From Polyangiaceae bacterium (GTDB lineage Bacteria > Myxococcota_A > Polyangia > Polyangiales > Polyangiaceae), in assembly GCA_025936045.1 (NCBI GenBank), contig JAICUB010000027.1, positions 1 through 64,000 on the forward strand: a stretch of DNA of 64,000 bases, given 5' to 3'. Under the pieces are notes generated by a model, which worked only from the letters and a program-made list of their open reading frames with translations, searched no databases and was not told the origin of the DNA. Shown one piece after another: positions 62,136 to 64,000 of this stretch (positions are counted from its first letter, which is position 1; every line of letters starts with the position of its first letter). A program made the translations under genes and the position numbers.

Positions 62136-64000
62136 GCTCGTGCGTGCGCCTCACGACCCGCGTGTTACTGAGCGTCCTCGGCGCGACCGCTTGCCGTGCG
62201 GCGGATCTATATCCTCTGACCGCCAAACGCGCGGCGGAGCCGGACGCGGGTAGCGGGTCCGCCGGCGGCGCGGGCACGGCAGGCGAGGAGGCCATTTACG
62301 TCGCAACGGACGGCGACGACTCGAACGCCGGAACGCTCGAAGCGCCGCTTCGCACGCTCGCGCGAGCCCGTGATTTGGTTCGCACCAAAAATACGAGCTT
62401 GAACGACGACCTCACCGTTTACGTGCGCGGGGGCACCTACCCGCAGCAGAGCACGTTGACGTTCGGCAGCGCCGATTCGGGCCAGGCTCCGCACTACGTC
62501 AATTACGTCGCCTACCGAGAGGAGCGGCCGCTGCTCACGGGAGGCCGCCCGATTCAAGGTTTTACACCGTCCGAGCTCGGCGGCGGCGTCTACTCGGCGC
62601 CGGCGGGAACACCCGCGTTCCGACAGCTCTACGTCAACGGTGTGAAAGCGATTCGCGCTCGTAGCCCGAACCTCGGGCCCGACCGCGCGCCTAATTTCGG
62701 CCGACTTTCCGGCTGGGACAAGGACGCGCGACAAGTCGAGCTTTCGAGCTCGTACCTCGCGAGCTTCGGTAATCCCACGCAAGTAGAGCTGCACTTGATG
62801 ACCGCTTGGGCGGACAACACGCTGCGAATTGCGTCGATCACGACCTCCGCGGGGACTGCCACGGTGAAGTTCCAGAGCCCCGAAGACCCATTGCTCTTCG
62901 TGCGCCCGAATCCGCGGCTCGACCAGTTCGGTTGGGGTTCGGGCAGAGCCTTTTACTTCGAGAACGCGCTCGAGCTCCTCGACGCTCCCGGCGAATGGTA
63001 TCTCGACGAGAAGGCCGGCGTCGTCTACTATAAGCCACGAGCTGGCGAGGACATGACGACGGCCAGCGTCGTTGCGCCGATGCTGGAGACCGTCGTGAGC
63101 GTCGAGGGGACGAGCACGTCGGATCAGGTGAGCTACCTCCGTTTCCAAGGCCTGACGTTCGCCCACTCGAACTACTTGCGTCCGAGCGAGCTCGGATTTC
63201 TCGACTCCCAGGCGGGTCAGTACAACCTGACCGCGGACGCCGACAACAATCAGACCGTGGGACATCCGCCGGCGGGCGTGAGCGTCACGAACGCGAACCA
63301 CGTCGAGTTCGAAAGGAACCTATTTACGCAACTGGCGGCCACGGGACTCGACCTCGTCTCCGGCACGCACGACGACCTGATCGTCGGCAACGCTTTTACC
63401 GACATCGGCGGCAACGGCATCTCGATCGGCAGGTTCACCGCGAGCGAGACGACGGAGTACCATGTTCCCTACGATCCGAGCGACACGAACGAGATCTGCG
63501 CGCACGAGACGATCGCAAACAACTTCATCGACAACGTCGGCACGGAGTTCCAGGGTGCGTGCGGCATCGCCGGCGGTCACCCGGCGTACCTCAGCGTCGA
63601 ACACAACGAGGTGGCGCACACGAGCTTCACCGGCATCTCGATCGGCTACGGCTGGACGACCGCGCCGAACGCGATGACCGACAACGAGATCGACTACAAC
63701 GAGATCCACGACGTCGCGAGCATATTGGCTGGCGGAGCCGGCATCAGCACCATCGGCAACCAAGGGCCGGCGTCGGAAATCGAACACAACTACCTTCACG
63801 ACTTCGGCACGTCGCCCTGGGCCGACTACGCCGCTCAGGGCCTCTATCTCGACGAAGGCACCACCGGATACACCGTCGCGCACAACGTCCTCGTCAACAC
63901 GCCCGGGACGTTGGTCGGGCAGAATACGGGCGCGAACACGCTCACCGACAACGGCGCGAACGCCGAGCAAGCCGACGACACCATGGCCACGGCCGGCATC
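62132..64000 (+). CDS. Right-handed beta-helix protein, GH141-like (runs off the window)
   Basis: Open from ATG at 62132 to the window end, so the 3' part is missing (623 codons visible). The N-terminus is a putative signal peptide (VLLSVLGATAC) followed by a short Gly/Ala linker. Then IYVATDGDDSNAGTLEAPLR, DLTVYVRGGTYPQQSTLTFG, FRQLYVNGVKAIRARSPNLG, GEWYLDEKAGVVYYKPRAGE and a ladder of Asn-rich turns (VEFERNLFTQL, VEHNEVAHTSFTGISIGYGW, IEHNYLHDFGTSPWADYAAQ). This is a parallel beta-helix of the pectate-lyase/GH141 type, probably a surface glycan-degrading enzyme. ATGA overlap with the preceding gene. No stop seen. Confidence 0.8.
   Translation, partial: MSSCVRLTTRVLLSVLGATACRAADLYPLTAKRAAEPDAGSGSAGGAGTAGEEAIYVATDGDDSNAGTLEAPLRTLARARDLVRTKNTSLNDDLTVYVRGGTYPQQSTLTFGSADSGQAPHYVNYVAYREERPLLTGGRPIQGFTPSELGGGVYSAPAGTPAFRQLYVNGVKAIRARSPNLGPDRAPNFGRLSGWDKDARQVELSSSYLASFGNPTQVELHLMTAWADNTLRIASITTSAGTATVKFQSPEDPLLFVRPNPRLDQFGWGSGRAFYFENALELLDAPGEWYLDEKAGVVYYKPRAGEDMTTASVVAPMLETVVSVEGTSTSDQVSYLRFQGLTFAHSNYLRPSELGFLDSQAGQYNLTADADNNQTVGHPPAGVSVTNANHVEFERNLFTQLAATGLDLVSGTHDDLIVGNAFTDIGGNGISIGRFTASETTEYHVPYDPSDTNEICAHETIANNFIDNVGTEFQGACGIAGGHPAYLSVEHNEVAHTSFTGISIGYGWTTAPNAMTDNEIDYNEIHDVASILAGGAGISTIGNQGPASEIEHNYLHDFGTSPWADYAAQGLYLDEGTTGYTVAHNVLVNTPGTLVGQNTGANTLTDNGANAEQADDTMATAGI

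Overview
The window is very GC-rich and gene-dense and reads as a chromosome segment of a myxobacterium, most likely Polyangiales/Sorangiineae-like. The reasons are: a MYXO-CTERM-type C-terminus on the first protein; many lipoproteins with long Gly/Ser/Thr linkers between the lipid anchor and the enzymatic domain; a TonB-dependent receptor carrying an N-terminal TonB-C-like domain; a FecR-like anti-sigma protein with a TPR-like tail; paired DUF1552/DUF1592 proteins; and frequent TTG/GTG starts chosen by good ribosome binding sites. All family names are from reading the protein sequence; no search was run.

Layout. 1-5,000: surface repeat protein, then convergently a periplasmic molybdopterin oxidoreductase coupled to a membrane PH-like protein. 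5,300-10,760: two small hypothetical genes; a TonB receptor preceded by a cupredoxin-like lipoprotein; divergently a histidine kinase and a LuxR-type regulator with overlapping stop and start. 10,835-15,372: small membrane protein, a probably frameshifted small gene, a di-heme cytochrome lipoprotein, an SDR and an FAH-family hydrolase, all on the minus strand. 15,616-22,601: an A-T-TE NRPS-like synthetase followed within a few bases by a di-heme oxidoreductase and a permease, then a LysR regulator divergent from a SnoaL-like gene. 22,873-39,050: the most unusual part, a tight five-gene plus-strand operon of about 16 kb: subtilisin-like protease, DUF6603-like protein of 1,139 aa, and proteins of 1,113, 1,838 and 634 aa that I cannot assign to any described system. 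39,059-45,232: Tudor-like hypothetical protein, RRM RNA-binding protein, Cys-rich lipoprotein, arylsulfotransferase-like lipoprotein. 45,266-51,501: a 1,346-aa CheB-CheR-PAS-kinase-receiver hybrid and a NarX/NarL-type two-component pair. 51,617-54,094: queC, a graveyard of three gene fragments with a perfect inverted repeat, and an NAD(P)-binding epimerase-like gene. 54,261-58,904: esterase lipoprotein and the DUF1552/DUF1592 pair. 59,157-64,000 (cut by the window edge): ECF sigma factor, FecR-like anti-sigma, outer-membrane-like protein and a right-handed beta-helix lipoprotein, nearly all joined by ATGA overlaps.

How the genes work together. Three modules look functionally linked by spacing: the five-gene operon (candidate undescribed multiprotein system), the synthetase/di-heme oxidase/permease group (candidate small-molecule pathway), and the sigma/FecR/OMP/beta-helix group (candidate surface polysaccharide response). 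No tRNA, rRNA, CRISPR array, insertion sequence or phage gene was recognised. Gaps of about 200-320 bases hold nothing I can name beyond the hairpins and repeats listed (1-321, 13,437-13,695, 15,373-15,615, 22,602-22,872, 40,031-40,257, 49,307-49,519). Longer gaps, at 11,297-11,690 and 52,310-53,143, hold gene remnants.
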